DNA of 64,000 bases from JAAEPI01 sp964352625 (GCA_964352625.1 CAYGSD010000006.1:124001-188000), one strand, 5' to 3'. Shown: positions 33,311-42,683, numbered from the stretch's first letter. Numbers and translations: made by a program. The notes: generated from the letters alone by a model not told the origin.

Positions 33311-34449
33311 GGGAGAAATTAGCTCAGATAGCTTCAGAAAATCTGGTCGAAAAATTGATCGATGGACCCTATGCGTTTGCTGCTTGGCGATTGCCCAATA
33401 GTGAGGAGTCAAATTTAGCCATTGCTCTTGATGAACCAGAACAAACGTCAATTGCCTTAGATGAACTGAGTCCAGGATTTCTTTTCAATAAATTTTCGGA
33501 TAATCACCCGTGCCATCCCTATCATATCAAAGGGGACTTACTATTTACTCATGACCAGGTAACCATCTCTCCGACCCTCTCCGCAGAGAAAGTGGATACG
33601 TTCATAGCGGCTGTTTCAGCAAAAAAGGAAACACCGAGAAAAGAGTCAATTCAGGCGAATGCTACCACGGACTTTGAGTTAAATGTACAACGAGCCGTGG
33701 AAGAAATTAAGGCTGGCACCTTCGAGAAAGTCGTGCTGGCAAGGTTCGAAGATTTCAATCTCCCTGAGAATTTTTCGGCAAGTGCATTCTTCGAGAAAAT
33801 TTGCGAAGCATACACCAACTCCTTCTGTTCCATGGTCTACATTCAAGACGAAGGTCTGTGGATTGGAGCGAGCCCTGAAACGCTACTTTCCTCTACAGAG
33901 GATACATTCAAAACGATCTCGTTGGCAGGAACCAAAAAACTAAATGATGGACAGTCATTGAGTGAAATTGCTTGGACGCAAAAGGAAATTGAGGAACAGG
34001 CTTTCGTGAGCAGGTATATTGTCAATTGCTTCAAGAAAATCAGGCTGAGAGAGTTTCATGAACACGGTCCAAAAACGATACAAGCAGGAAACCTTGCCCA
34101 TCTTAAAACTGATTACACAGTGAATCTTAGAGAGGCACAATTTGACTCACTGGCGGATCAAATGGTGGAGCTCTTACACCCGACTTCTGCGGTTTGCGGA
34201 ATGCCATTGGAGGCTGCTAAAGAATTCATTGGTTCCAATGAGAAATTCGATAGAGAGTTTTATGCTGGCTTTCTTGGTCCGGTAAATTTCAACGGGTCAA
34301 CTGACCTTTTTGTGAACCTAAGATGTATGAAACTATTGGGCTCATCGGCAAGACTCTTTGCTGGTGCTGGCATAACCGAAGACTCAAATCCCACAAGTGA
34401 ACTTCTGGAAACACAGCTAAAAATGTCCGTACTAAAGAGTCTAATTTAG
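33307..34449 (+). CDS. menF: Isochorismate synthase
   Basis: A 380-residue chorismate-binding enzyme. The C-terminal core holds G-A-S-P-E-T-L-L, S-L-A-G-T-K, H-P-T-S-A-V-C-G-M-P, F-Y-A-G-F-L-G and A-G-A-G-I-T, all standard for isochorismate synthases. It converts chorismate to isochorismate, the first step of menaquinone synthesis, and is followed 3 bases later by menD. EntC-like use for siderophores is less likely given the men neighbours. Confidence 0.92.
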   Translation: MREKLAQIASENLVEKLIDGPYAFAAWRLPNSEESNLAIALDEPEQTSIALDELSPGFLFNKFSDNHPCHPYHIKGDLLFTHDQVTISPTLSAEKVDTFIAAVSAKKETPRKESIQANATTDFELNVQRAVEEIKAGTFEKVVLARFEDFNLPENFSASAFFEKICEAYTNSFCSMVYIQDEGLWIGASPETLLSSTEDTFKTISLAGTKKLNDGQSLSEIAWTQKEIEEQAFVSRYIVNCFKKIRLREFHEHGPKTIQAGNLAHLKTDYTVNLREAQFDSLADQMVELLHPTSAVCGMPLEAAKEFIGSNEKFDREFYAGFLGPVNFNGSTDLFVNLRCMKLLGSSARLFAGAGITEDSNPTSELLETQLKMSVLKSLI

Positions 34450-34452
34450 CAA

Positions 34453-36075
34453 ATGCTTCACCCTGCCGTATTTAACACCTCTGAGCTATGTCACACCCTT
34501 GGTGTGCGACATGCGGTGATGTCTCCAGGCTCGAGAAATGCTCCGCTGACCGTCTCATTCGCTAGAAATGAAAAGGTAAGAAAGTGGGTAATTCCAGATG
34601 AACGAACCGCGGGATTCATCGCTTTAGGAATTGCTCAAGAGACGAAAGAGCCGGTCGTATTGTGCTGTACATCAGGAACGGCTATGCTGAACTATGCTCC
34701 AGCTATTGCAGAAGCTTATTATCGCGAAATTCCATTGATCGTACTTTCTGCGGATCGTCCGCTAGAATTAGTCGATCAGCGTGACGGACAAACTATTCGG
34801 CAGTTTGGAGCATTGAAAAATCACGTCAAGAATTCATTTCAAATGCCGCCCGTTCATAATGGTACGGCCACCGAATATTTCAATAAACTCATTGAAGGCA
34901 TTCGGTATGCGAATGAACTACCAAAAGGACCGGTTCACTTTAACATTCCGTTTAAGGAGCCCTTCTACCCTACCCAAGAGCAGAAACCTGAGTTTATTGA
35001 ATTCAATCTCAACCACATCGAGTTTAAGAAAAGTAAGGTAGATATTCCTGACATTGCTAATTTCAAACGTGTGTTAGTTTTGGTTGGACAGCAACCTATG
35101 GACGTAGAGCTTAGTGAAGCATTAGAATCACTAGCAAAAGAAATTCCCATCCTTGTATCACCTCTAAACAACCTGCAGGTAGATGGAATCAGACATTACG
35201 ATCTTTTCCTGAAGAATCAATCGGAGTTAGCTCCAGATCTTTTGATTACAAGTGGCCTGTCCGTTCTGTCAAAGAATTTGAAGGGTTTTATTCGATCTGC
35301 GAACCCGAAAGAACACTGGCATTTCGATCCAGCTGGTGTCAAGGTGGACACTTATAATTCTAACCCTCACCTCATCAAAGCCGACATTAAATTGGTTCTT
35401 CCCGCCCTTCACCAAGCCACACTGGATGTAAAGTTTTTCAATGCTTGGCAAACGGCCGATGAACACGCCAAGGCATTATTGAAAGCAGTCATTGAGAAAG
35501 CGGATTTTTCTGAATTAACTGCCTTTGAGAAAGCACTGGGATCAATTCCGACAAACGCAAACCTTCACCTCGGCAATTCCATGCCCGTTCGATACGCAGA
35601 TATCATGGGGGTGAGGAAAGGCATTGAGAGCTTCTGCAATCGAGGTACGAGTGGTATCGAAGGTGTGACTTCCACAGCTTTGGGAGCTGCCCTTGCAAGC
35701 ACCAAGCTCAATGTGCTGTTGACCGGGGATTTGTCGTTTCTCTATGACCGAAATGCCTTCTTTCACAATCATGAGTATTCCAATCTTAGGATTATCGTTT
35801 TCAATAATAATGGAGGGGGAATATTCAGATTGATTGAGGGGCCGAGTAAGCTGGAAGAGCTGGAGGAATACTTCGAAACCCGTCATGATCGAACGGCGGA
35901 GCACGTTTGTGCTGAGAATAAAATTGCGTACCAGCAGGTCAGAAATGGGGATGAACTAAGCTTGGCTTTGGAGGATTTCTTCGATGATTCCAGCACATCC
36001 AAACTTCTTGAGGTCTTCACGAATCCTGTTGTCAACCAGAAAGTTTATCGCGAGCTAAGAAAGATATTCGCATAA
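34453..36075 (+). CDS. menD: SEPHCHC synthase (MenD)
   Basis: A 540-residue thiamine-diphosphate enzyme of the usual MenD length: S-P-G-S-R-N-A-P at about 25-32, the catalytic Glu region D-E-R-T-A-G-F, C-C-T-S-G-T-A, and the ThDP/Mg motif G-D-L-S-F-L-Y-D-R-N near 420. It joins 2-oxoglutarate to isochorismate. Last gene of the menI-menF-menD run; menB, menA and menC are not in the window. Confidence 0.93.
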   Translation: MLHPAVFNTSELCHTLGVRHAVMSPGSRNAPLTVSFARNEKVRKWVIPDERTAGFIALGIAQETKEPVVLCCTSGTAMLNYAPAIAEAYYREIPLIVLSADRPLELVDQRDGQTIRQFGALKNHVKNSFQMPPVHNGTATEYFNKLIEGIRYANELPKGPVHFNIPFKEPFYPTQEQKPEFIEFNLNHIEFKKSKVDIPDIANFKRVLVLVGQQPMDVELSEALESLAKEIPILVSPLNNLQVDGIRHYDLFLKNQSELAPDLLITSGLSVLSKNLKGFIRSANPKEHWHFDPAGVKVDTYNSNPHLIKADIKLVLPALHQATLDVKFFNAWQTADEHAKALLKAVIEKADFSELTAFEKALGSIPTNANLHLGNSMPVRYADIMGVRKGIESFCNRGTSGIEGVTSTALGAALASTKLNVLLTGDLSFLYDRNAFFHNHEYSNLRIIVFNNNGGGIFRLIEGPSKLEELEEYFETRHDRTAEHVCAENKIAYQQVRNGDELSLALEDFFDDSSTSKLLEVFTNPVVNQKVYRELRKIFA

Positions 36076-36100
36076 AAAATCCCCCGACACCTCGGGGGAT
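36073..36100 (-). terminator. Rho-independent terminator of the sigma-STN-FecR operon
   Basis: Perfect 9-bp stem ATCCCCCGA/TCGGGGGAT with a 4-base loop (36079-36100); on the minus strand it is followed by a run of T, 12 bases after the FecR stop. On the plus strand no T run follows, so it serves menD less well. Confidence 0.85.
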
Positions 36101-36111
36101 CCTGAAAGGTT

Positions 36112-37026
36112 CTAACACCCTTCACCACTTAACACTACTTTGTCTTTATCAATTTCGTATGTCCAATTGAACGTAGCTGACAGAATTTGGATGACTTCTT
36201 CCAAAGAATTTTGGCTGAATTGGGCAGTAAGCCGACAATTCATGATTTTTTCAGGTGCTTCAATTTCGACATCATATGTATCCTCCAATGAGGAGATAAC
36301 GTCATTGGTCATAGTTCTCTCAAAAGTCAAAATACCATCCTTCCAAGCAAGGAGATTCAGATTATCATTCCTACGCTTAATCACTCCCTTTATTTCCTTA
36401 CCAATCATTCCCACATCGCCCTTCTCTAGGTTCAATGAAAGGTTATCTTTTGTGGAGAACGACACCAAACCACTTTCCACACACACCTCCGTATAGTCAG
36501 TTTCACCATTTACCAGAAAGCTCGTACCCAAAACTTTAACTGTGGCATCTTCGGTGATTACATAAAAAGGCCGATTCTCATCTCTCACTACCTCAAAGAA
36601 AATCTTGCCTTTCACATAAACCTTTCTCTCGCTTTCTGTGAATTCTAATTTAGTGATCTGCGCACCAGCCTTCAGGCTTAGCGTACTTCCATCCTCCAAT
36701 ATTTGGGAAGACCCTGCAAATACTGAAGGTGCCAAAGAGTCCTCACCTCCTTGGTTGAAGAACCAGATTGTTCCGATCATAGCTAAAAGCACCACAGCCG
36801 CAGCATATTTTATATAACTCGGCCATCCAATCACTTTAACTTCTGACTCCTCTTCACTCTTTTGTTCGGAAATAATTGTTCCTTCAAAGGAAGTCAGGAG
36901 CCACGTTTCTTTGAATTCAAGGAAAGCTATAGCGTTCTCCTCATTCTCACTTCTCCACGTATTTATGACATTTTTCTCCTCAGCAGATGCCTCCCCTGCA
37001 AAATACTTAGCTAGTTGCTCTTCCAT
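36112..37026 (-). CDS. FecR-type anti-sigma factor
   Basis: A 304-residue inner-membrane regulator: cytoplasmic anti-sigma domain (1-68), one transmembrane helix (about 72-90), periplasmic FecR domain (110-200) and a C-terminal STN-like domain (230-300). It should bind the ECF sigma factor encoded two genes upstream. The order sigma-STN protein-FecR differs from the common sigma-FecR-SusC order, and no TonB-dependent receptor is present. Confidence 0.88.
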   Translation of the reverse strand: MEEQLAKYFAGEASAEEKNVINTWRSENEENAIAFLEFKETWLLTSFEGTIISEQKSEEESEVKVIGWPSYIKYAAAVVLLAMIGTIWFFNQGGEDSLAPSVFAGSSQILEDGSTLSLKAGAQITKLEFTESERKVYVKGKIFFEVVRDENRPFYVITEDATVKVLGTSFLVNGETDYTEVCVESGLVSFSTKDNLSLNLEKGDVGMIGKEIKGVIKRRNDNLNLLAWKDGILTFERTMTNDVISSLEDTYDVEIEAPEKIMNCRLTAQFSQNSLEEVIQILSATFNWTYEIDKDKVVLSGEGC

Positions 37027-37072
37027 TAATTGTTTCTATTCAATCGGCAAACAAAGTTCACCATAAATCCCC

Positions 37073-38455
37073 TTATTGTAATATTTCAAAATTATCATTT
37101 TCCGGATCGTAGTTTTCAGGGAGTAAGTCCCCGATTCTCTCCCAGTACCAATATCCGTAGGTCGCTACACCCGGATACTCCATCCGGCCATTGGATCGGA
37201 CTACCACAGGGCCGTTTGGCAACACAAGCAAAGATGCCTGGTAGTTAATTGACCCACCCTCTTCATAAAATTGATTTTGGTATTCTTCATCAGGTTTACG
37301 CCTGTACACTACTTTCAAAAAATTCTCAAAGTCCAACTTAAAGGATGACGTGCTCTCAGGTTCTAAGTTTTCTAAGATGTCGTTTCGAGTTACGTCGATT
37401 TCGTTTGCCGACCGAACTCCAGAGATATCTTGCGACTCAACCAAGCTTATTCTGAAATTGTTTGACCGCAATTCATCATTAATCAAAGACCTCCTAAAAT
37501 GAAGAAACGAACCATAGTAGACTCTTTTTCTGTTTCTCAGCCACTGCCTCGCCTCTCGTTTGTATTCCGGCTTCAGGTTGTCGAATCGAGCTTTTCCATA
37601 AAAATTGACAAAGTTTCCTGTACGCTGAAAAGTCTCGAACACATAGGTGATTTCATATCCAAGGTATTCATTTTCGATTTCAAGCGGCTCTAGCGCAAAG
37701 ACCTCCAACTTGTCCTTTTCCGGATCATAAATAAAATCAAGCACTTCGGGATTCAACAATTTACACCGCGATGAAATAGAAGATCTTCCTAGAAACTCAT
37801 TCTCAAAAATTCGTAAATATCTGTCCCTCTCTTTGGGACCAATCAACCTTCTGGAAACCACCTCCACGGTATCAAGCACGTTCAATTGTAGGCTCATGGC
37901 AGCATTAATTGTCTTTATCCCCGGACTGAGACGGCTTACCAATTCTGTTTCCATCTCATATGAAAGGTGAGAAAATATAACTTCGTAAGACCCTACCGGG
38001 ATTCGGTCAATTGTGTAATAACCTTCCAAATCCGTCACCCCTCCTATATTGGTTCCTGATAGAAAAACATTGACACTTGGAATGGGCTCACTAGTCAGAC
38101 TATCCAACACTCGACCGGAAATAGAAAAAGAAACTTTTGGATTCTGATTAAAGGGCTCAATAACCGTTTCTTTAATGATCACCTGATCTTGAAGCATTTG
38201 ATGCTCAAGCCCTGTCCCAAGCAAGAATTTATTCAAGAACTCTTCAATGGTGACATCTTCAACTTTTATTGAAAATCGATTTCCCTCCGGTACTATTTCA
38301 GAATTATAGGCAAATAAGTATCCCGTACTGGTCGATACTAGCTCAAGCACTGCCTCGAAGGATTCATTTTCAAAATTTATAGAGAATGTTCTTTTCTGAC
38401 CATTCGCTAATGAACCAAATAGCAATAGCAAACAAACCAGAAGCGTTCGAGTCAT
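37073..38455 (-). CDS. Exported protein with STN and carboxypeptidase-D-like domains, without receptor barrel
   Basis: A 460-residue protein with a signal peptide (1-19). Residues 22-95 form an STN (secretin/TonB short N-terminal) domain, and 110-190 a CarboxypepD-regulatory-like beta sandwich (I-S-G-R-V-L-D-S). The remaining 270 residues are Tyr/Arg-rich and unfamiliar. SusC-like receptors begin with the same two modules, but plug and barrel are absent. STN domains normally signal to FecR, encoded next. Its start overlaps the sigma gene by 4 bases. It may be a soluble or outer-membrane-attached sensor. Confidence 0.75.
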   Translation of the reverse strand: MTRTLLVCLLLLFGSLANGQKRTFSINFENESFEAVLELVSTSTGYLFAYNSEIVPEGNRFSIKVEDVTIEEFLNKFLLGTGLEHQMLQDQVIIKETVIEPFNQNPKVSFSISGRVLDSLTSEPIPSVNVFLSGTNIGGVTDLEGYYTIDRIPVGSYEVIFSHLSYEMETELVSRLSPGIKTINAAMSLQLNVLDTVEVVSRRLIGPKERDRYLRIFENEFLGRSSISSRCKLLNPEVLDFIYDPEKDKLEVFALEPLEIENEYLGYEITYVFETFQRTGNFVNFYGKARFDNLKPEYKREARQWLRNRKRVYYGSFLHFRRSLINDELRSNNFRISLVESQDISGVRSANEIDVTRNDILENLEPESTSSFKLDFENFLKVVYRRKPDEEYQNQFYEEGGSINYQASLLVLPNGPVVVRSNGRMEYPGVATYGYWYWERIGDLLPENYDPENDNFEILQ

Positions 38456-39006
38456 TGATTTTTCAAATGCACCAGTTTTTCACGAAGCACCCGTAGTGCT
38501 TTACCCATTTGAACCTCAACCGTTTTTACGGAGATTTCCAAATGATCGGCTATTTCCTGGTATTTCAATCCTTCTAATCTACTCAATTTGAAAATCTCAC
38601 TACATCTCGGTGGTAGATTGTCGATTTCGGCGATGATTTGCGCACGTACTTTATCCGGATCGGGATTCTCCAAAGAAATTTCTGACGTTCGCTCCATGTG
38701 ATGCATGACGTGCTGCTTGTATGCATCCTTGACTTTCTGATGTTTGATCTGATTCAGACAAGTATTGTGTACCGATCGGTATAGGTAACTCTTGATGGAA
38801 GACTCTGGAGCCAGCTCCTCGCACTTATCCCAGAACTTGACGAACACATCTTGAACAACTTCCTCTGCTTCTTCACGAGTGTCCAGAAATCGAAAAGCAT
38901 ACGATACCAGAGGATTGAAATTCGAATTGAATACGAGTTCAAATGCAGACCTATCTTTGCCTCTTAATCGGGTAACTAATACGTGTTCGTCCAACTCCTG
39001 CTGCAT
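38452..39006 (-). CDS. ECF-type RNA polymerase sigma factor
   Basis: A 184-residue sigma factor with region 2 (Y-A-F-R-F-L-D-T-R-E-E-A-E-E-V-V-Q-D-V-F) and region 4 (L-P-P-R-C-S-E-I-F-K-L-S-R-L-E-G ... V-K-T-V-E-V-Q-M). It heads the sigma-STN-FecR operon and is probably held by the FecR protein. Its ATG (39004-39006) overlaps the ATG of divergent menE by two bases. Confidence 0.9.
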   Translation of the reverse strand: MQQELDEHVLVTRLRGKDRSAFELVFNSNFNPLVSYAFRFLDTREEAEEVVQDVFVKFWDKCEELAPESSIKSYLYRSVHNTCLNQIKHQKVKDAYKQHVMHHMERTSEISLENPDPDKVRAQIIAEIDNLPPRCSEIFKLSRLEGLKYQEIADHLEISVKTVEVQMGKALRVLREKLVHLKNQ

Positions 39007-40060
39007 GAATTTCTACTTTCCAAATGATTCGTTCTCACTCGAGAATTTACTTGCGGGAAAAATTAACCAAAAAAACTTCACCGACTCAGAAAAGTACATC
39101 GTAACGTACGTTCAAAATTGGTTTAGCGGATTCAAGCACTTCCATTTTCAAACCTCAGGCTCTACGGGTAATCCAAAATCAATTCAGCTTTCTCGAGAAC
39201 AACTTGCATACAGTGCCAGTTCAACACTCGACTTCCTCTACCCTAACTCAAAGCCTTCAAATCTCTTACTTTGTATAAATCCAAAGTTCATTGGAGGTAC
39301 ACAGGTCATTACCCGAGCAATTCTCGCTGATGCAGATCTGATCTATCGTGAGCCATCATCAACCCCTCTCAAGCCTACCGAAAGAGTAGATCTGGTATCA
39401 ATGGCTCCTCTTCAGGTCAAAACCATTTTGAATGAAGACCCGAGACTATTCGATAAGGTTGGTACTGTACTCATCGGTGGAGCCGAATTGGACCAAAAAA
39501 TTCGCCAACGCTTGAGTACCAACAGCACCCGATTCTTCCAGACATTCGGAATGACAGAGACTGCCTCCAATGTAGCCTTGAGGTCAATGAACGAAGAATT
39601 TTATCAATTCATAGGAGACACCAAATTTTCATTGGATGAACGTGAGTGCCTGGCTCTTAGCGGAACAGTCACCAATAATGAAGTGATACAAACAAATGAC
39701 ATAGTGAAGTTAGTAAGTAATGGATTTACTTGGAAAGGACGTGCGGATTGGGTGATTAACTCAGGTGGAATTAAACTGCACCCCGAGGTAATAGAAAAGA
39801 AAATTCACGCTGCATTTCCTGAAATAGAATCTTATATCACAAAGGTGAAAGACGAAAAATTCGGCGAAAAAGTCGTGCTGTGCTCGCAGAAACCAATCTT
39901 AGGTTTGATTAAAGAAGGGCAGCTTTTGGATAAATACCAAGAGCCAAAAATCGAGATACTTTTGGAGCAATTCCCACGGACTTCTTCAGGAAAAATCAAT
40001 CGAATGGAATTGCAAAGTCTTGCAGAATCAAACGTCCGAATTATTGGTAAAATGCCCTAA
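39005..40060 (+). CDS. menE: o-Succinylbenzoate-CoA ligase
   Basis: An acyl-adenylate-forming enzyme of 351 residues, short for the family as MenE of Bacteroidota often is. It has the phosphate loop T-S-G-S-T-G-N-P-K, G-G-A-E-L, Q-T-F-G-M-T-E-T, the hinge G-R-A-D-W-V-I-N-S-G-G-I-K and the C-terminal catalytic Lys in P-R-T-S-S-G-K-I. It activates o-succinylbenzoate. The frame stays open 42 codons upstream inside the sigma gene, but ATG 39005 gives the fitting N-terminus. It lies apart from menIFD, on the other side of the sigma-FecR module. Confidence 0.85.
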   Translation: MNFYFPNDSFSLENLLAGKINQKNFTDSEKYIVTYVQNWFSGFKHFHFQTSGSTGNPKSIQLSREQLAYSASSTLDFLYPNSKPSNLLLCINPKFIGGTQVITRAILADADLIYREPSSTPLKPTERVDLVSMAPLQVKTILNEDPRLFDKVGTVLIGGAELDQKIRQRLSTNSTRFFQTFGMTETASNVALRSMNEEFYQFIGDTKFSLDERECLALSGTVTNNEVIQTNDIVKLVSNGFTWKGRADWVINSGGIKLHPEVIEKKIHAAFPEIESYITKVKDEKFGEKVVLCSQKPILGLIKEGQLLDKYQEPKIEILLEQFPRTSSGKINRMELQSLAESNVRIIGKMP

Positions 40061-40115
40061 ATCACGTATGTTGGTACACGAAATTTAACCTCAACCAATT
40101 AAACTCAATCGTATT

Positions 40116-40460
40116 ATGAAAGGAATCGGATTTATTGGAAAGCTGATGTTTGCATTAGTGATCGCATTCTTTGGAATCAACCACTTTATGAACGCCAGCA
40201 CCATGGCCGGGATGGTACCTGACTATTTCCCAGTCAGAGAAGTGATAGTATATCTGACCGGAGCTGCCTTGATTGCTGCTGCCGTTGCGCTCATTATCGG
40301 AAAGAAAGCCCAATTGGCCATGACACTCCTTGGTGTCATGCTCATTCTGATAGCCGTCTTAGTTCATTTACCCGGCGGAGAAGCCTCCATGCCTAGCTTA
40401 CTAAAAGACCTTGCCATGGCGGGAGCTGCTTGGTACATGGCGGCTAACATGAGTGACTGA
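40116..40460 (+). CDS. DoxX-family membrane protein
   Basis: A 114-residue protein with four hydrophobic helices and the G-I-N-H-F-M-N/M-V-P-D-Y pattern of DoxX-like proteins. Role unknown; relatives are tied to quinone or thiosulfate redox chemistry. It is a separate unit, followed by its own hairpin terminator. Confidence 0.82.
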   Translation: MKGIGFIGKLMFALVIAFFGINHFMNASTMAGMVPDYFPVREVIVYLTGAALIAAAVALIIGKKAQLAMTLLGVMLILIAVLVHLPGGEASMPSLLKDLAMAGAAWYMAANMSD

Positions 40461-40487
40461 TAAGTATAAGAAGAAATATCATTATGA

Positions 40488-40516
40488 AATCCCGGAACAA
40501 GTTCGGGATTTTTTTA
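40488..40516 (+). terminator. Rho-independent terminator after the DoxX gene
   Basis: Stem ATCCCG(g)AAC/GTTCGGGAT with one bulged G, followed by seven T. Confidence 0.85.
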
Positions 40517-40519
40517 TGC

Positions 40520-41578
40520 CTAAAATAAAGACCAATCTCCTCCTCTTCTAAACTGCGAGGTATCCAACGGAGCAAATGTTTTAGCTCCAAAGTACTTGGC
40601 TCTGCTCACTTGAAAGAGCTGTTTGATAATTCGGCTGTATTGCCCCTCTCCACTCATTCGCTTACCGAACCTGCGATCTTCCAGTGATCCACCATGCAGT
40701 TCCTTTATTTGATTCAGCACTTTTTCCTTTCTGTCGGGAAAGTTCTTCTCCAACCAATCCTCAAAGATGCCAGCAATCTCACCGTTCAGTCTAACCACGG
40801 TATAGCTCGCCATCTGAGCTCCCGACTCGCTTGCTTTTTTCAATAGCTCAGGGATTTCATGATGATTAAGTCCTGGTATGATCGGAGCGGTCATAATTCC
40901 CACAGGAATCCCAGCCTCGGATAGCAACTTCATAGCGGCAAACTTCTTGGCGGCACTCGCGGTTCTTGGTTCAAGAGTACGCCGTAGATTTTCATCAAGC
41001 GAGGTAATGGAGAAAATGACGTGAACCAGATTCTGTTTGTTCATTTCCTCAAGGATGTCTCGATCACGCAGAATCAAGCTGTTCTTGGTGATAATGCCAA
41101 CGGGGTTTCTATGCTCCAGCATCACCTCAAGGAGCTGCCTTGTGAGCTTGTATTCCTTCTCTATCGGCTGGTAGCAATCCGTATTGCCGCTGAGCATAAT
41201 TACTCCCGGCTTATATCCCTTCTTTTGAAAAGCTTTTCGCAGGAGCTCAGGTGCATTCATTTTCACCACAAGCTTTGATTCAAAATCAAGTCCCGCGCTA
41301 AAACCCCAATACTGATGCGACTCACGTGCGTAGCAATAGACGCACCCGTGCTCACACCCTTGATACGGGTTGACTGAATAAGCTCCCGGCACATCAGGGC
41401 TGATGTATTCGCTGATGATTTTTTTCGGATGCTCTTGAAAAATTTGGATTGGAGGCTTGCCTGTAAAATTTGGCTCGTCCATTCCGTCCAAATATTCGTC
41501 ATCAAGTTTCAGAGAAGAGAACTTGTTCTTTGGGTTGTATTGCGCACCTTTTCCCTTGAAATAATTGTCCTCACTCAC
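40520..41578 (-). CDS. Radical SAM protein of the PA0069 / SPL-like family
   Basis: A 352-residue radical SAM enzyme. The cluster motif is C-E-H-G-C-V-Y-C in N-P-Y-Q-G-C-E-H-G-C-V-Y-C-Y-A-R near residue 75 (C-x3-C-x2-C). The family is related to spore photoproduct lyase, but its reaction is unknown; the conserved Cys of photoproduct lyase is not evident. It overlaps the rhomboid gene by 8 bases. Confidence 0.85.
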   Translation of the reverse strand: MSEDNYFKGKGAQYNPKNKFSSLKLDDEYLDGMDEPNFTGKPPIQIFQEHPKKIISEYISPDVPGAYSVNPYQGCEHGCVYCYARESHQYWGFSAGLDFESKLVVKMNAPELLRKAFQKKGYKPGVIMLSGNTDCYQPIEKEYKLTRQLLEVMLEHRNPVGIITKNSLILRDRDILEEMNKQNLVHVIFSITSLDENLRRTLEPRTASAAKKFAAMKLLSEAGIPVGIMTAPIIPGLNHHEIPELLKKASESGAQMASYTVVRLNGEIAGIFEDWLEKNFPDRKEKVLNQIKELHGGSLEDRRFGKRMSGEGQYSRIIKQLFQVSRAKYFGAKTFAPLDTSQFRRGGDWSLF

Positions 41579-42119
41579 GGGTCTGGAACTTTCTCATCGT
41601 AAACGCCGCAACTACACCGCTAATGGCACCAAACACGTGAGATTCCCAGCTGATTCTTGCATCGAAGGGGAATACCGTGTAGACCAACCCTCCGTAAAGT
41701 AGAATGACCATGGCCGAAATCACCAGAGATCGAACATTCCTTCTGAACAACCCAAAGGAGATCAAAAAGAAGGCAAGGCCATAAACAAGACCGCTCGCTC
41801 CAATGTGATAAAAAGGGCGGCCAAATACCCAAACCAGAATGTTGGTGAAAAAGTAGCACTGAAGGAAAACCCGGATGGCAATAAGTGGATAGAAATAAAA
41901 CAGGATGCCGGCCAGAATTAAGAAAGGAAGCGTGTTTGACAAAATATGCCCAGCCGATCCGTGCACTAAAGGAGCCATAATGAGTCCCATGAGTCCTTGC
42001 AACTTCAAGGGATAAATTCCCAAAAATCCGAGATCAACACCAAGGTAAAACTGGATTGAAAAGGTGGCCCACATCAAGAAAACAAAGCGCATGGGAAAAA
42101 GTAGACTACTTCGGATCAT
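41571..42119 (-). CDS. Rhomboid-family intramembrane serine protease
   Basis: About 182 residues and six helices. Catalytic Ser is in I-G-A-S-G-L-V-Y-G (GxSG) and His in W-E-S-H-V-F-G-A-I-S-G; G-H-I-L-S-N supplies the oxyanion Asn region. The frame is open to 42182, but that start falls inside a terminator hairpin, so the ATG at 42119 is preferred. Substrate unknown. Confidence 0.88.
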   Translation of the reverse strand: MIRSSLLFPMRFVFLMWATFSIQFYLGVDLGFLGIYPLKLQGLMGLIMAPLVHGSAGHILSNTLPFLILAGILFYFYPLIAIRVFLQCYFFTNILVWVFGRPFYHIGASGLVYGLAFFLISFGLFRRNVRSLVISAMVILLYGGLVYTVFPFDARISWESHVFGAISGVVAAFTMRKFQTRE

Positions 42120-42164
42120 TGCAGGCAAGTTGAATATTCTTTGACAGAAATCACATTTTAAGCA

Positions 42165-42198
42165 ACAAAAAAGCCATTCCAAAAAGTCGGAATGGCTT
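42165..42198 (-). terminator. Rho-independent terminator of the TerB-like gene
   Basis: 10-bp perfect stem AAGCCATTCC/GGAATGGCTT with an 8-base loop (42171-42198), followed on the minus strand by a T run; 23 bases after the stop at 42222. Confidence 0.85.
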
Positions 42199-42221
42199 GA
42201 ATAATTTCAGATTACTATTTT

Positions 42222-42683
42222 CTACCAAGTGGCAGGATCCTGAAGCATTTTAAGCTCCATTAGTTTTGACTCCTCGTAGCTCACTGTCAGGAAACTCATG
42301 ACCCCACCGGAAGCTTCCGCTATCTTTTTTGCCAAATCCTTCAAGCTGGCATGCAGCTTCACCGCGAATGCTCTATCCACCTTCTTCAGGATAAAATTCA
42401 ATTTTCTAAGCTCACGAATAATGGCCGTTGTACGTTCCTCCGTTCCTCCCGGTAATTCGGCAATCAACTTTTCAAAATCTCTGTTGAAATCTACCTTCTT
42501 ATAGTATTCGCTGAGTTGCTCTCTTGATCGAGTTTGTCTGTTATTCGCAATGTCAATAGCCTCTCTTCTCTCCGACTTATCTATGTCTCCGTCAGCGCCC
42601 GCAATCAGGATCGCAACATAAATAGGTGCTTTCATAAGCACGTCAACTTCATCTTCCCTGAGTTTCTCAAATTCCTTAATCAT
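42222..42683 (-). CDS. TerB-like domain protein
   Basis: A 153-residue helical protein. A-D-G-D-I-D-K-S-E-R-R-E-A at about 29-41 is the acidic-loop pattern of TerB-like domains (A-D-G-x-x-x-x-x-E). No other tellurium-resistance gene is nearby, so this is the widespread orphan type of unknown function. It is a single-gene unit with its own terminator. Confidence 0.7.
   Translation of the reverse strand: MIKEFEKLREDEVDVLMKAPIYVAILIAGADGDIDKSERREAIDIANNRQTRSREQLSEYYKKVDFNRDFEKLIAELPGGTEERTTAIIRELRKLNFILKKVDRAFAVKLHASLKDLAKKIAEASGGVMSFLTVSYEESKLMELKMLQDPATW

Noticed and set aside
42120..42182. Longer N-terminus of the rhomboid protease
   Set aside because: Its start lies in a terminator hairpin of the upstream gene; ATG 42119 gives a normal rhomboid start.
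42222..42683. TerB-like gene as a tellurium resistance locus
   Set aside because: No other ter gene is present; orphan TerB-like domains are widespread.
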